A DNA stretch of 64,000 bases, from assembly GCF_000007825.1 (NCBI RefSeq), contig NC_004722.1, positions 1,652,501 to 1,716,500 on the forward strand, read 5' to 3'. Numbering within the stretch: position 1 is the stretch's first letter; each line of letters opens with the position of its first letter. The notes under the pieces were generated by a model. It ran no database searches. It was not told where the DNA came from and saw only the letters and a program-made list of their open reading frames with translations. Origin of the DNA: Bacillus cereus ATCC 14579. Lineage in GTDB: Bacteria > Bacillota > Bacilli > Bacillales > Bacillaceae_G. The translations under genes and the position numbers were made by a program. This document shows positions 1-7,936 of this stretch, piece after piece.

Positions 1-229
1 TAATAGCATCAGATTTTTGTTTCCAAATGCCAAATATCTCTTTTTTTCTCGTTCCGAATGAGGAAATAATGAGCAAAATAATTCCAGATATAAGTAAACG
101 GATCGTAACTAACCATTCGGTTGAAACATTGTCATATTGAAAAAGCTGTTGTGCAGCTGTACCAGACAAGCCCCATAAACAAGCACCGATTATGACCATT
201 ATAATTCCTTTTAATCGATTTGAATCCAT
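1..229 (-). CDS. EamA/DMT-family transporter, N-terminal fragment
   Basis: Only the first 76 codons lie in the window; the gene runs off the left edge. The reverse strand opens with MDSNRLKGIIMVIIGACLWG, a hydrophobic first helix, followed by a short polar stretch and a second helix ending before a basic cluster (RKKE). A small-residue-rich first helix with LWGLSGT is typical of the drug/metabolite transporter (EamA) superfamily, which normally has ten helices. An AGAAAGGAGA ribosome-binding site lies 12 bases upstream of the ATG. The substrate cannot be inferred. The family call rests on the N-terminus alone. Confidence 0.7.
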   Translation of the reverse strand, partial: MDSNRLKGIIMVIIGACLWGLSGTAAQQLFQYDNVSTEWLVTIRLLISGIILLIISSFGTRKKEIFGIWKQKSDAI

Positions 230-365
230 ATGATTTAAAATTCTCCTTTCTAAAAATATAAATTGAATACAATATGCAATATATCACAGAATAACTCGTT
301 AATAAACTGAAATTTCTAATTTTATTTTTTGTGTATAGTAAAATATTGTAGAGGAGGGGGAGTAT

Positions 366-677
366 ATGTTAGCTGGATTTTTAGTTTGTTTATTTGTTGG
401 GTTACTTATCATTTTTTTAGGGTATCAAATACATGTGAAAAAGAGGTTGTTTTTGTTAGCAGGATATCAAGAAGAAACGTTTGTTGGAGATAAAAATAAA
501 TTAGCGAAGCTTTCAGGAGCATTTTCTTATATAGTTGGAGTTGCTACTATAATATTACCGCTTGGCTTGGAAAAAATAGGGGATGTAGTTGGTATCGTAT
601 ATGCTATATTAATTGTTTTAGGTACAATTGTATTTATAATTAAAGCAAACCTATTAAATAAGAGTGCTATAAAGTAA
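366..677 (+). CDS. DUF3784 family small membrane protein
   Basis: A 103-residue protein with three predicted helices (about residues 3-22, 50-68 and 74-92) separated by a basic stretch with YQEETFVGDKNKLAKLSG. Length, layout and this central segment fit the DUF3784 family of uncharacterised Firmicute membrane proteins. The GAGGAGGGGG ribosome-binding site lies just upstream of the ATG. The gene stands alone, with a hairpin terminator right after its stop codon. No function is known and nothing around it suggests one. Confidence 0.75.
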   Translation: MLAGFLVCLFVGLLIIFLGYQIHVKKRLFLLAGYQEETFVGDKNKLAKLSGAFSYIVGVATIILPLGLEKIGDVVGIVYAILIVLGTIVFIIKANLLNKSAIK

Positions 678-706
678 AAAGGCTTCATTCTACTGAAGCC
701 TTTTAT
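676..706. terminator. Bidirectional intrinsic terminator
   Basis: An AAGGCTTCA/TGAAGCCTT stem with A- and T-runs on both sides sits between the convergent DUF3784 and yciC genes, so it can serve both. Confidence 0.85.
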
Positions 707-712
707 TAATTA

Positions 713-1900
713 TTATGAAGTATAAGTAAAAGCCGGAATAGGATCAATAAATGTATTCCACTTTTGTCCCATTTCCTTTTCTGTTAATAGACAATCATCT
801 AATGATTGTTCAATCACAGAACGATTCATATCAATACCGATAAATACGAGCTCAGTTATTCGATCTCCATATCGCTCGTCCCAGTTTTTTAATACTTCTG
901 GTTCTTCTGCAATCATTTGATTTCTTTCAGTTTCAGGTAATGCGGCTATCCATTCACCGGCTCCTTGAATTGTAATAGAGGAACCTGCTTGAGATAGAAG
1001 CCCTATCATATTATTACGAGATGCCAGCCAGAAGAATCCTTTCGCTCTTACAACATCTAAAGGCCATTTTTCTAGCCAATTCATAAGGCGCTCGGGATGG
1101 AAAGGATATTTGCGGCGGTAAACAAAGGAATTGATACCGTATTCTTCCGTTTCCGGTGTATGATAGTCACTATTTAATTCTTGTATCCAGCCGGCCGATT
1201 GACTGGCTTCTTCATAATTAAATAGATTTGTGTTTAAAATTTCTTGTAATGGTACTTTGCTAAACGAAGATTCAAGAACTTTTGCATTAGGATTTAATTT
1301 TTTTAGTAAATGATGAAGCTCTATCACATCTTCTTTTTCTAGCAAATCTATCTTATTAAGAATGATTACGTTTGCAAACTCAATTTGATCTATTAATAAA
1401 TCAATAACTTCCCGGGTATCATTCTCATCGATTGCTTGTTTTCGGTCTAATAAACTTTCTCCATCTGCAAAATCATCCCAAAATCTGTTTGCATCTACAA
1501 CTGTAACCATCGTATCGAGGCGACAATTTTTCGTTAAATCAATGTTAAGAACTTCGTCTGTATAAGTAAACGTTTGAGCAACTGGAATAGGCTCACTTAT
1601 ACCAGAAGATTCAATAATAATATAGTCAATATCACCATTTTCCACAAGACGATTCACTTCTATCATTAAATCTTCTCGTAGTGTACAACAAATACAGCCA
1701 TTTTGAATTTCTACTAGTTTTTCCTCCGTACGTGAAAAACCACCCTTTTTTATAAGAGATGCATCAATGTTTACTTCGCTCATATCATTAACGATAACAG
1801 CTACTTTTAAGTTATTCTTATTAGTCAAAATGTGATGTAGTAAGGTAGTTTTTCCAGATCCTAAAAAACCACTTAATACAGTGATAGGTACTTTTTTCAT
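713..1900 (-). CDS. yciC: CobW/COG0523-family GTPase, zinc metallochaperone (YciC/ZagA-like)
   Basis: This 395-residue protein has the layout of the COG0523 G3E GTPases. The P-loop GFLGSGKTT is at residues 11-19, the metal-binding GCICC at 68-72, NKID at 182-185, and a CobW C-terminal domain follows. B. subtilis YciC (ZagA) has almost the same length and is a GTP-dependent zinc chaperone made under zinc starvation. Two Zur boxes lie in the divergent promoter region, one right at the predicted start of transcription, so the same control is expected. The ATG is preceded by AAAGGAGAG. The zinc role follows from the family and the Zur boxes; metal specificity is otherwise inferred. Confidence 0.9.
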   Translation of the reverse strand: MKKVPITVLSGFLGSGKTTLLHHILTNKNNLKVAVIVNDMSEVNIDASLIKKGGFSRTEEKLVEIQNGCICCTLREDLMIEVNRLVENGDIDYIIIESSGISEPIPVAQTFTYTDEVLNIDLTKNCRLDTMVTVVDANRFWDDFADGESLLDRKQAIDENDTREVIDLLIDQIEFANVIILNKIDLLEKEDVIELHHLLKKLNPNAKVLESSFSKVPLQEILNTNLFNYEEASQSAGWIQELNSDYHTPETEEYGINSFVYRRKYPFHPERLMNWLEKWPLDVVRAKGFFWLASRNNMIGLLSQAGSSITIQGAGEWIAALPETERNQMIAEEPEVLKNWDERYGDRITELVFIGIDMNRSVIEQSLDDCLLTEKEMGQKWNTFIDPIPAFTYTS

Positions 1901-1917
1901 GAAATGATCTCTCCTTT

Positions 1918-1938
1918 AAATCGTAATGATTACGTTTT
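1918..1938. promoter_or_regulatory. Zur box 1
   Basis: AAATCGTAATGATTACGTTT and its last base form a near-perfect dyad matching the Bacillus Zur operator (TCGTAATNATTACGA core). It covers the predicted start of transcription and the edge of the yciC ribosome-binding site, so bound Zur-Zn would block yciC directly. Confidence 0.88.
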
Positions 1939-1967
1939 ATGTTAAACGATAGGAAAAGAAAAAGCAA
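1939..1967 (-). promoter_or_regulatory. yciC sigma-A promoter
   Basis: On the minus strand TTGCTT (1962-1967) and TAACAT (1939-1944) are separated by 17 bases. Zur box 1 begins immediately downstream. Confidence 0.6.
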
Positions 1968-1971
1968 GAAT

Positions 1972-1992
1972 AAATCATAATGATTACGATTT
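1972..1992. promoter_or_regulatory. Zur box 2
   Basis: AAATCATAATGATTACGATT plus one base is a second Zur-type dyad, 33 bases beyond box 1 and nearer the divergent permease genes. It probably controls the ycgR/ycgQ-like operon. Confidence 0.85.
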
Positions 1993-2181
1993 AAGAATAG
2001 AAATAGACTATAAAATTTGTGCTGTAGTATGGAGCATTTGGACAAGCACATGTTTACATATAAATAAAATGGAGGCGAGAAGCTTGGTCTTTAATAGAGT
2101 TTCAAAAGAATTAGTAGGCATAGCTCTTATCGCTATGTTTTCTTTTTATTATTTTTTGTAGATTTTACAAGTCTAGCAAAT

Positions 2182-3060
2182 TTGCACAAAAATATGCCAC
2201 AGGAATGGTTGAATGTGAATACAGTATTTTTAAGTATCATTTTTGAAGCAATACCCTTTATTTTATTAGGGGTAATTGTTTCTTCATGTATTCAAGTGTT
2301 TGTGACGGAAGATATGATTCAAAAAGTACTGCCGAAATCTCCGATTGTTGCAATGATTCCGGCAGTATTTGTGGGAGTTCTTTTTCCAATGTGTGAATGT
2401 GTCATTATACCAATTGTAAGAAGGCTCATTCAAAAGGGGTTACCACTTCATGTAGGCATTGTTATTTTACTGAGTGCACCCATTATGAATCCAGTTGTTC
2501 TTTTATCTACTGTATATGCGTTTCCAAAAAATGATTACGTTGTATATGCACGCTTTGGGATAACAATTTTAGTTGCTCTATTCATAGGTCTAATTGTGTA
2601 TTATTGCTATCGCGAAAGAAATGTTTTAAAAGATATAGAGGTTTCAGTTCAAACAAGCAATAAAAAGAGTTGGAAAGATGTTATGAATCATATTGTAGAT
2701 GAGTTTTTTGATACTGGTAAGTATTTATTGATTGGTGCTTTTTTAGCAAGTGTATTTCAAACGTTTTTTGATCGGAATGTACTGGATGCAGTAGCACATA
2801 ACGAAGTAATTGCCCCCTTTATTATGATGGGATTTGGTTATGTTTTATCAATTTGCTCTGCAGCCGATGCTTTTATAGCGGCATCTTTTGGACATGTTTT
2901 CTCGGTAAAGGCACTTCTCGCATTTCTTGTATTTGGGCCTATGCTTGATATGAAAAATACGTTAATGCTATTTGCATATTTTCAAAAGAGATTTGTATTC
3001 TTTTTGATCGGAATTGTCATTGCATCTGTGTATACCATCCTGCAAATCATAATGTTATAG
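2182..3060 (+). CDS. ycgR: YcgR-type permease (COG0701), 5' end frameshifted
   Basis: The uninterrupted part is 292 residues with about eight helices and the MCECVIIP and APIMNPVV motifs of the COG0701/UPF0718 permeases. The natural start is probably TTG at 2084, eight bases after GGAGG (2071-2075). That frame encodes MVFNRVSKELVGIALIAMFS and reaches TAG at 2159. One extra T in the T6 run at 2152-2157 would join it to this frame and give about 325 residues, including a missing first helix. No ribosome-binding site precedes the ATG at 2182. It pairs with the YcgQ-like gene 13 bases downstream behind a Zur box, which suggests a role in zinc limitation. The transported species is unknown. Confidence 0.75.
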   Translation: MHKNMPQEWLNVNTVFLSIIFEAIPFILLGVIVSSCIQVFVTEDMIQKVLPKSPIVAMIPAVFVGVLFPMCECVIIPIVRRLIQKGLPLHVGIVILLSAPIMNPVVLLSTVYAFPKNDYVVYARFGITILVALFIGLIVYYCYRERNVLKDIEVSVQTSNKKSWKDVMNHIVDEFFDTGKYLLIGAFLASVFQTFFDRNVLDAVAHNEVIAPFIMMGFGYVLSICSAADAFIAASFGHVFSVKALLAFLVFGPMLDMKNTLMLFAYFQKRFVFFLIGIVIASVYTILQIIML

Positions 3061-3073
3061 GAGGTGAGAAAGA

Positions 3074-3958
3074 ATGGAGAAAGAGGAGCAGAAGGCATAT
3101 CATCGCTATATACGTGGCATTATTTTAATTGGTTTAGCAATGCTCTTATTTAAACTACTTGTAACAGGGAATATTTATAATTTTATCGCTCCAAAAATGA
3201 TTAAATTTACGTATATAGCTTTTGTAGTAATTTTAATTTTTGGTATTGTACAAGTTTGGAGAGATGGAAGAGAAAAACAGCATGATTGTAATTGTTGTAA
3301 ACATCATACAACATCAAAATCAGGGATAAAAAGTTTCTTTGTATATGTTTTATTTGTCGTTCCGATAGTTAGTGCTTTTCTCTTTGGAAGTGTAACAATT
3401 GATGGAAGTTTAGCAGGAAAAAGGGGTATGAATCAAAGTGTACAGTCGAGAAGTCTAGAAAGGAACGAAAAAGAGGGGAAACAGGTTAAGTTTGATGGGC
3501 GAGAAGTATCAGTTGATCCAGAAGAAACATCAAATTTAGCAACGACTTATAAAACGGAAGAGCAAGTAGTAAAAAGTATGTTAGGACAGCGTAAACTACA
3601 AGTAAAGGATAAGGATTATGTTCAAACAATGAATGTAATTGGTCAAAATGTCAATTGGTTTAAAGGGAAAGAAATTACATTCTTAGGGTTTATATATAAG
3701 GATAAAGATGTGACGGGTAATAAAGCAGTAGTGGCTCGATATGGTATAACTTGTTGTATTGCGGATGCATCAGTCTGGGGGATGATTGTTACCGGGAAAA
3801 ATATTGAAAAAATTCCAGAAGAAACATGGGTGAAAATAACAGGATTATTAGATGAAACGACATATAAAGGAACAGTCTTTCCACTTGTAAAAGTAAACAA
3901 AATCGAGAAAATTAATAAGCCAACTGACCCATATGTATATGATGCTTTACCTCAATAG
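3074..3958 (+). CDS. ycgQ: YcgQ-like TIGR03943 family membrane protein
   Basis: A 294-residue partner of the upstream permease. It has two N-terminal helices (about 14-30 and 42-60), a Cys/His-rich loop DCNCCKHH at 71-78 that could bind metal, a third helix at about 91-110, and a long extracytoplasmic C-terminal domain with YGITCCIADASVWG. This layout is that of the TIGR03943/UPF0703 family, which nearly always travels with COG0701 permeases. The GGAGGTGAG ribosome-binding site is strong and the gene follows the permease by 13 bases. Zur control is inferred from the shared upstream region. No biochemical activity is established. Confidence 0.8.
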   Translation: MEKEEQKAYHRYIRGIILIGLAMLLFKLLVTGNIYNFIAPKMIKFTYIAFVVILIFGIVQVWRDGREKQHDCNCCKHHTTSKSGIKSFFVYVLFVVPIVSAFLFGSVTIDGSLAGKRGMNQSVQSRSLERNEKEGKQVKFDGREVSVDPEETSNLATTYKTEEQVVKSMLGQRKLQVKDKDYVQTMNVIGQNVNWFKGKEITFLGFIYKDKDVTGNKAVVARYGITCCIADASVWGMIVTGKNIEKIPEETWVKITGLLDETTYKGTVFPLVKVNKIEKINKPTDPYVYDALPQ

Positions 3959-4070
3959 AAAAGAATAAATTCTTCATATTTTCATGAAATAGAATCATAA
4001 TCATGGCAATAAAAAAATAAAGATAAGAGTAATTTGGTTTGTTAAAAATATGTGCAGAAGGAGTTATGCG

Positions 4071-4730
4071 ATGAACTGGGTTACTCATAAACCATCATTT
4101 GAATTTGAAACATTTAGTCCTATTATTCGGTCACAATCTGCGTGGAGTGGACATTTAGATTTTGCATATGACTTAGTACGATTTGAAAAACCGGAAACTT
4201 TAGTTGAGTTAGGTACACATCTAGGTGCTTCTTTCTTCAGTTTTTGTCAAGGAGTAAAAGATGGAGGGTTATCGACTAAATGCTTTGCAGTAGATACTTG
4301 GGCTGGAGATGGGCATACAGGTCCATATGGAGAAGGGGTTTTTCAAATAGTAGAAAAAGTAGTGAGCGATAACTACCTTAATATAGGAAATTTAATTCGA
4401 TCTACTTTTGATGATGCTGTAGACCGGTTTCAAGATGAAACGATAAATCTGTTGCATATTGATGGCTATCATACGTATGAAGCTGTTTCTCACGATTATA
4501 ATACATGGCTACCGAAAGTCGCGAAAAACGGTATTGTATTATTTCATGATATTGAAGTTAGAAGTGGTGATTTCGGCGTGTATAAGTTTTGGGATGAGGT
4601 AAAAGCGAAGTGCCCTCATTTTCAATTTGCGCATTCATATGGACTGGGAGTGTTATTTCCGAAGGGTTGTAGTGATAAGTTTGAGGAAATACTTAAAAAT
4701 AAAGAAGAAATACAAAATATGTATAAATAA
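4071..4730 (+). CDS. Class I SAM-dependent methyltransferase
   Basis: The 219-residue protein has the SAM-binding loop VELGTHLG at about 45-52, an acidic strand end (FAVDTWAGD), and LLHIDGYHTYE followed by GIVLFHDI, the pattern of the Methyltransf_24 type. Such enzymes often methylate glycans or small molecules; the substrate here is unknown. The start at 4071 has AAGGAG at 4058-4063 with seven-base spacing. An in-frame ATG at 4050 lacks a ribosome-binding site, so it is unlikely. The gene is a single transcription unit with a terminator right behind it. Confidence 0.8.
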   Translation: MNWVTHKPSFEFETFSPIIRSQSAWSGHLDFAYDLVRFEKPETLVELGTHLGASFFSFCQGVKDGGLSTKCFAVDTWAGDGHTGPYGEGVFQIVEKVVSDNYLNIGNLIRSTFDDAVDRFQDETINLLHIDGYHTYEAVSHDYNTWLPKVAKNGIVLFHDIEVRSGDFGVYKFWDEVKAKCPHFQFAHSYGLGVLFPKGCSDKFEEILKNKEEIQNMYK

Positions 4731-4732
4731 AG

Positions 4733-4773
4733 ATAGGGCATACATCATTTTAAGGATGTGTGCCCTATTTTTT
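4733..4773 (+). terminator. Intrinsic terminator of the methyltransferase gene
   Basis: A stem of about 15 pairs (ATAGGGCA arm against TGCCCTAT, plus ACATC/GGATGT) is followed by six T. Confidence 0.88.
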
Positions 4774-5193
4774 GCGTAGAAAATAATGGTGTGAATTAAA
4801 AAGTTAAGATAGTTGTAAAAAGTTTTGTTGCAGCAAATATTAAAAAAGTTAGTATGGGATTGTTCCTTGTAAATAAAGTGAAGCTTTAATATGTTCATAT
4901 CGATTCGGAATTTTACAGTAGTTAATTTCTTACCTAAGTGCTTTGCACTTACTGAATTTTAAGGAGGAGGTCTTATTGGCCGAAAATATCGGGATAAATA
5001 AAAATACAACATTTTTTATATTTTTCATTGCGAAAAACGTAATCTACTTTTACAATAGAAAGGGTTGTGAATATATTATACTGGAAAAATAAATCGAAAT
5101 AATATGAAAATTTTGTTTTGTCTTCGCTAATTGTATATTACATACATGTAAGACGACATACGTCATGTTATCGACTTGTAAGGAGAGAAAAAA
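4774..5193 (+). other. 420-bp leader/intergenic region before nhaC with a possible small ORF
   Basis: This AT-rich gap has a perfect hairpin TAAGTGC-TTT-GCACTTA at 4935-4951. Ten bases later comes AAGGAGGAGG (4961-4970), a very strong ribosome-binding site five bases before TTG 4976. That start opens a 38-codon ORF ending at 5092 (MAENIGINKNTTFFIFFIAK then a basic, aromatic tail). It could be a leader peptide or a small protein. I cannot match the region to a known riboswitch. No other gene is visible. Confidence 0.35.
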
Positions 5194-6597
5194 ATGAAAA
5201 GTGTAAGATTACCATCGATGCTAGAAATCATAGTTCTTTTATTACTATTTCTTGCTGTTGTCTTTTCCTTCCAAACGATTTTTGATCTCCCAATTCAATT
5301 AGCGCTATTTATTTCATGGTTTTTAGTAATTGCGCTTGGATTAAGATTAGGATTTCGTTATCAAGAATTGCAAGATGCAATTACGAAAGGGATTTCTAAC
5401 GGATTAGAAGCAATACTGATTTTAGTTGCAGTAGGTGCTTTAATTGGAACGTGGATTGCTGGTGGGGTAGTACCAACATTAATCTATTATGGATTAGAAT
5501 TTATTCACCCTAGCATATTCCTATTAGCAACATTAATTATTTGTTCTATAACTTCTATCGCAACAGGAACGTCTTGGGGAACAGTGGGAACAGCAGGTAT
5601 TGCTATGATGGCGATTGGTGAAGGACTTGGTTTACCACTTCCGCTTGTTGCTGGTGCAGTTCTTTCAGGAGCTTATTTCGGCGATAAATTATCACCACTT
5701 TCTGATAGCACAGTTCTTGCAGCTTCTATGGCGAAAGTAGATGTTATTGCTCACGTTCGAGCTATGCTCGTATTAGATGTTCCGGCTTATATTATTACTA
5801 GTATTATGTTTACTGTAGCTGGTTGGATGTATGGCGGCGATAATGTAGATTTGAATCGAGTAGAATTTTTAAAAGAAGCTTTATTAAAGCAATTTGATAT
5901 TAAAATATGGATGCTTGTTCCGGCGGTCATTGTTATCGTTCTATTAGCGATGAAGAAACCGTCTATGCCAACAATTGCAATGGGAGCTTTAATTGGTGCA
6001 ATTTGGGCAACTCTTTTCCAAGGGATGAACTTTGGAGAGGCGATTGGAACAGCTTATAACGGATTCTCAATTCAATCTGGTGTTGAGTTTGTTGACAAGT
6101 TATTAAACCGTGGTGGAATTAACGGCATGCTTGGCTCAGTAGCCGTTATTATTTTCGGTTTAGGATTTGGTGGATTACTTGAAAAACTAGGTGTTTTAAA
6201 AGTAATCGTATCAAAATTTGAGAAGAAATTAAATTCTGCAGGTAATGTAACATTGTCTACATTAATCGTGGCATTCTTAGCTAATATATTTGGTTGTGCG
6301 ATGTATGTATCACTAATTTTAACACCAAAAATTATGGAAGATAGCTATGATATATTAAAAATAGACCGTCGTGTATTAGCGCGTAACTCAGAAGTAGGTG
6401 GAACGTTAACTTCAGGTATGGTTCCATGGTCTGATAATGGTATTTTTATGGCTGGTATTTTAGGTGTAGCAACGTTCTCATACGTTCCGTTTATGTGGTT
6501 AAGCTTCGTATCGTTAATTTTAGCAGTTATTTTCGGATATACAGGCAAATTCATCTGGTATGTAGATGATGCAGATAAAGGAAAGCAAGCATCATAA
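5194..6597 (+). CDS. nhaC: Na+/H+ antiporter, NhaC family (NhaC/MleN)
   Basis: A 467-residue membrane protein with about twelve helices. It carries the NhaC-family features GTSWGTVGTAGIA and GAYFGDKLSPLSDSTVLAAS near residues 125-175, and SEVGGTLTSGMVPWSDNG in the C-terminal half. The length matches B. subtilis MleN (malate/lactate-coupled) and NhaC. Sodium extrusion against protons is the family role; a malate/lactate exchange activity is possible because fumarase, aspartase and malic enzyme genes are nearby, but that is inference. The start has GTAAGGAGAG upstream. A long leader with a hairpin precedes the gene. Confidence 0.85.
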   Translation: MKSVRLPSMLEIIVLLLLFLAVVFSFQTIFDLPIQLALFISWFLVIALGLRLGFRYQELQDAITKGISNGLEAILILVAVGALIGTWIAGGVVPTLIYYGLEFIHPSIFLLATLIICSITSIATGTSWGTVGTAGIAMMAIGEGLGLPLPLVAGAVLSGAYFGDKLSPLSDSTVLAASMAKVDVIAHVRAMLVLDVPAYIITSIMFTVAGWMYGGDNVDLNRVEFLKEALLKQFDIKIWMLVPAVIVIVLLAMKKPSMPTIAMGALIGAIWATLFQGMNFGEAIGTAYNGFSIQSGVEFVDKLLNRGGINGMLGSVAVIIFGLGFGGLLEKLGVLKVIVSKFEKKLNSAGNVTLSTLIVAFLANIFGCAMYVSLILTPKIMEDSYDILKIDRRVLARNSEVGGTLTSGMVPWSDNGIFMAGILGVATFSYVPFMWLSFVSLILAVIFGYTGKFIWYVDDADKGKQAS

Positions 6598-6602
6598 AAT
6601 AA

Positions 6603-6640
6603 AAATCACCTTCTACAATATGTAGAAGGTGATTTTTTTA
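6603..6640. terminator. Bidirectional terminator between nhaC and merR-type gene
   Basis: AATCACCTTCTAC pairs with GTAGAAGGTGATT around a short loop and is followed by a long T-run. It also ends the convergent regulator gene. Confidence 0.88.
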
Positions 6641-7018
6641 TTTTTTAATAGCATTTGCTGAAGTTATTTCATTCTCATATTTAGCAATTTTTTGTTGTAT
6701 CTTTTTTAAGTTTTTTTCAGTGTCTTGCATGAGCTGTAAGACATTGGTCTCCTGTTGTTTCATTAATGCTAACCTTTGAAGGATGGTAGATTCTCCTTCC
6801 ATAGACCAGTCGATAAATTGTTTTATTTTTTGAATTGGCATACTGGTGTTTTTTAAACACAAAATCATTTCTAAATATTTCAGTGCTTCTTCATCAAAAA
6901 CTCGATCTCCTTTTTCGTTTCTTTGCAGAAAAGGAAACAGTCCTTGTTTATCGTAATAACGTATTTGAGAAATAGTTAAATGTTGCATTTTGGCGACTTG
7001 CCCAATTGTATAATACAT
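6638..7018 (-). CDS. MerR-family transcriptional regulator
   Basis: The protein starts MYYTIGQVAKMQHLTISQIR, an N-terminal MerR winged helix-turn-helix with the RYYDKQGL signature, followed by a dimerising coiled coil (about residues 75-120). With the start at 7018 it is 126 residues. AAAGG nine bases upstream supports this start over the longer in-frame alternatives. No C-terminal cysteine sensor is present, so it is an AdhR/YfmP-like small-molecule type rather than a metal sensor. It is the second gene of an operon with a short-chain dehydrogenase, 16 bases after its stop. The operon promoter is of MerR type, so autoregulation is very likely. Confidence 0.85.
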   Translation of the reverse strand: MYYTIGQVAKMQHLTISQIRYYDKQGLFPFLQRNEKGDRVFDEEALKYLEMILCLKNTSMPIQKIKQFIDWSMEGESTILQRLALMKQQETNVLQLMQDTEKNLKKIQQKIAKYENEITSANAIKK

Positions 7019-7034
7019 ATCATTCATCCTTTTA

Positions 7035-7745
7035 TTACCAAGGTATAATGCCATCTTTGTTAAGTATTTTACCATTATAGTTTGTTTCACTTAATGCATA
7101 TTTAATAATAATTTTAGCACTTTCAGTGGTTGTATGGCCACCAGGGGAATTTCCATTAAGATCCGTAGTTGTAAAACCAGGAGTTACCCCAAATACTTCT
7201 GGACCGTTAGTGGCAAATTCTTTACTAAAAGCTAATGTTAAAGCATTAATAGCTGTTTTGGAAGAATTATATCCTAGTGTATTAATTGGATGTGTTTCAC
7301 CATTAGCAAACATTGTTAGTGAGGCCATGTCAGTTGTTACATTTATTATTTTACTGTTGCTTGAATTCTTTAATAATGGTAAAAAGGCTTGCATCATTTG
7401 GAAAGTTCCAAAAAAATTAACTTCAAATCCTTGGCGTAAAGTTTCAATATTTAATTCACTAGGTAGTGTATTGAAGTCTAGCGCTATGCCTGCGTTATTA
7501 ATTAATAAATGTAAGTGGTCAGTCATTTCGTAAATTTTCTTTATTGCTTCTTGAATGGATTGTGAATTTGAAATATCTACTTGAATATAGGAAACGTTTG
7601 AAACATTTAAAGATTCTACGGCTTGTTGTCCAAGTTGTTCATTACGAGCACCTAAAAATACGTGATAATCTTTTTCTGCTAATTGACGAACAAGTTCATA
7701 TCCAATTCCTTTATTTGCACCTGTTATAAAAGCATATTTTTTCAT
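7035..7745 (-). CDS. Short-chain dehydrogenase/reductase
   Basis: A 236-residue classical SDR. It has the NAD(P)-binding GANKGIG at 9-15, NNAG at 83-86 and the catalytic Y159-x3-K163. The segment before the tyrosine reads INVTTDMAS, so the catalytic serine is either shifted or replaced by threonine. GARN after the second strand favours NADP. The substrate is unknown; in similar loci an aldehyde or ketone is handled under electrophile stress, with the paired MerR regulator as sensor. GGAGG lies upstream of the ATG. It is the first gene of the operon. Confidence 0.85.
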   Translation of the reverse strand: MKKYAFITGANKGIGYELVRQLAEKDYHVFLGARNEQLGQQAVESLNVSNVSYIQVDISNSQSIQEAIKKIYEMTDHLHLLINNAGIALDFNTLPSELNIETLRQGFEVNFFGTFQMMQAFLPLLKNSSNSKIINVTTDMASLTMFANGETHPINTLGYNSSKTAINALTLAFSKEFATNGPEVFGVTPGFTTTDLNGNSPGGHTTTESAKIIIKYALSETNYNGKILNKDGIIPW

Positions 7746-7786
7746 ATTGAATTCCTCCAGTAGTGTTATAGTAGGTTACAATGGAA

Positions 7787-7817
7787 AGGATACAGCCTAA
7801 ACTTAAGTTTAGGTCAA
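7787..7817 (-). promoter_or_regulatory. MerR-type promoter with 18-bp palindromic operator
   Basis: On the minus strand TTGACC (7812-7817) and TATCCT (7787-7792) are 19 bases apart, the stretched spacing expected of MerR-activated promoters. The spacer holds the perfect 18-bp palindrome CCTAAACTTAAGTTTAGG (7796-7813). Confidence 0.85.
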
Positions 7818-7936
7818 GAGGAATTTTTTAAAATAAATATAGAATATCTATATATAAGAGTGAGAATTCTTATCATTTAAGAGAAAGTCTGTTATTATAA
7901 GAGATGTAGGTATTATATTTTCAAGGGGATGAAAAC

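Noticed and set aside
1821..2051. 76-residue minus ORF over the yciC promoter
   Set aside because: It spans the Zur boxes and the start of yciC in another frame and has no ribosome-binding site.
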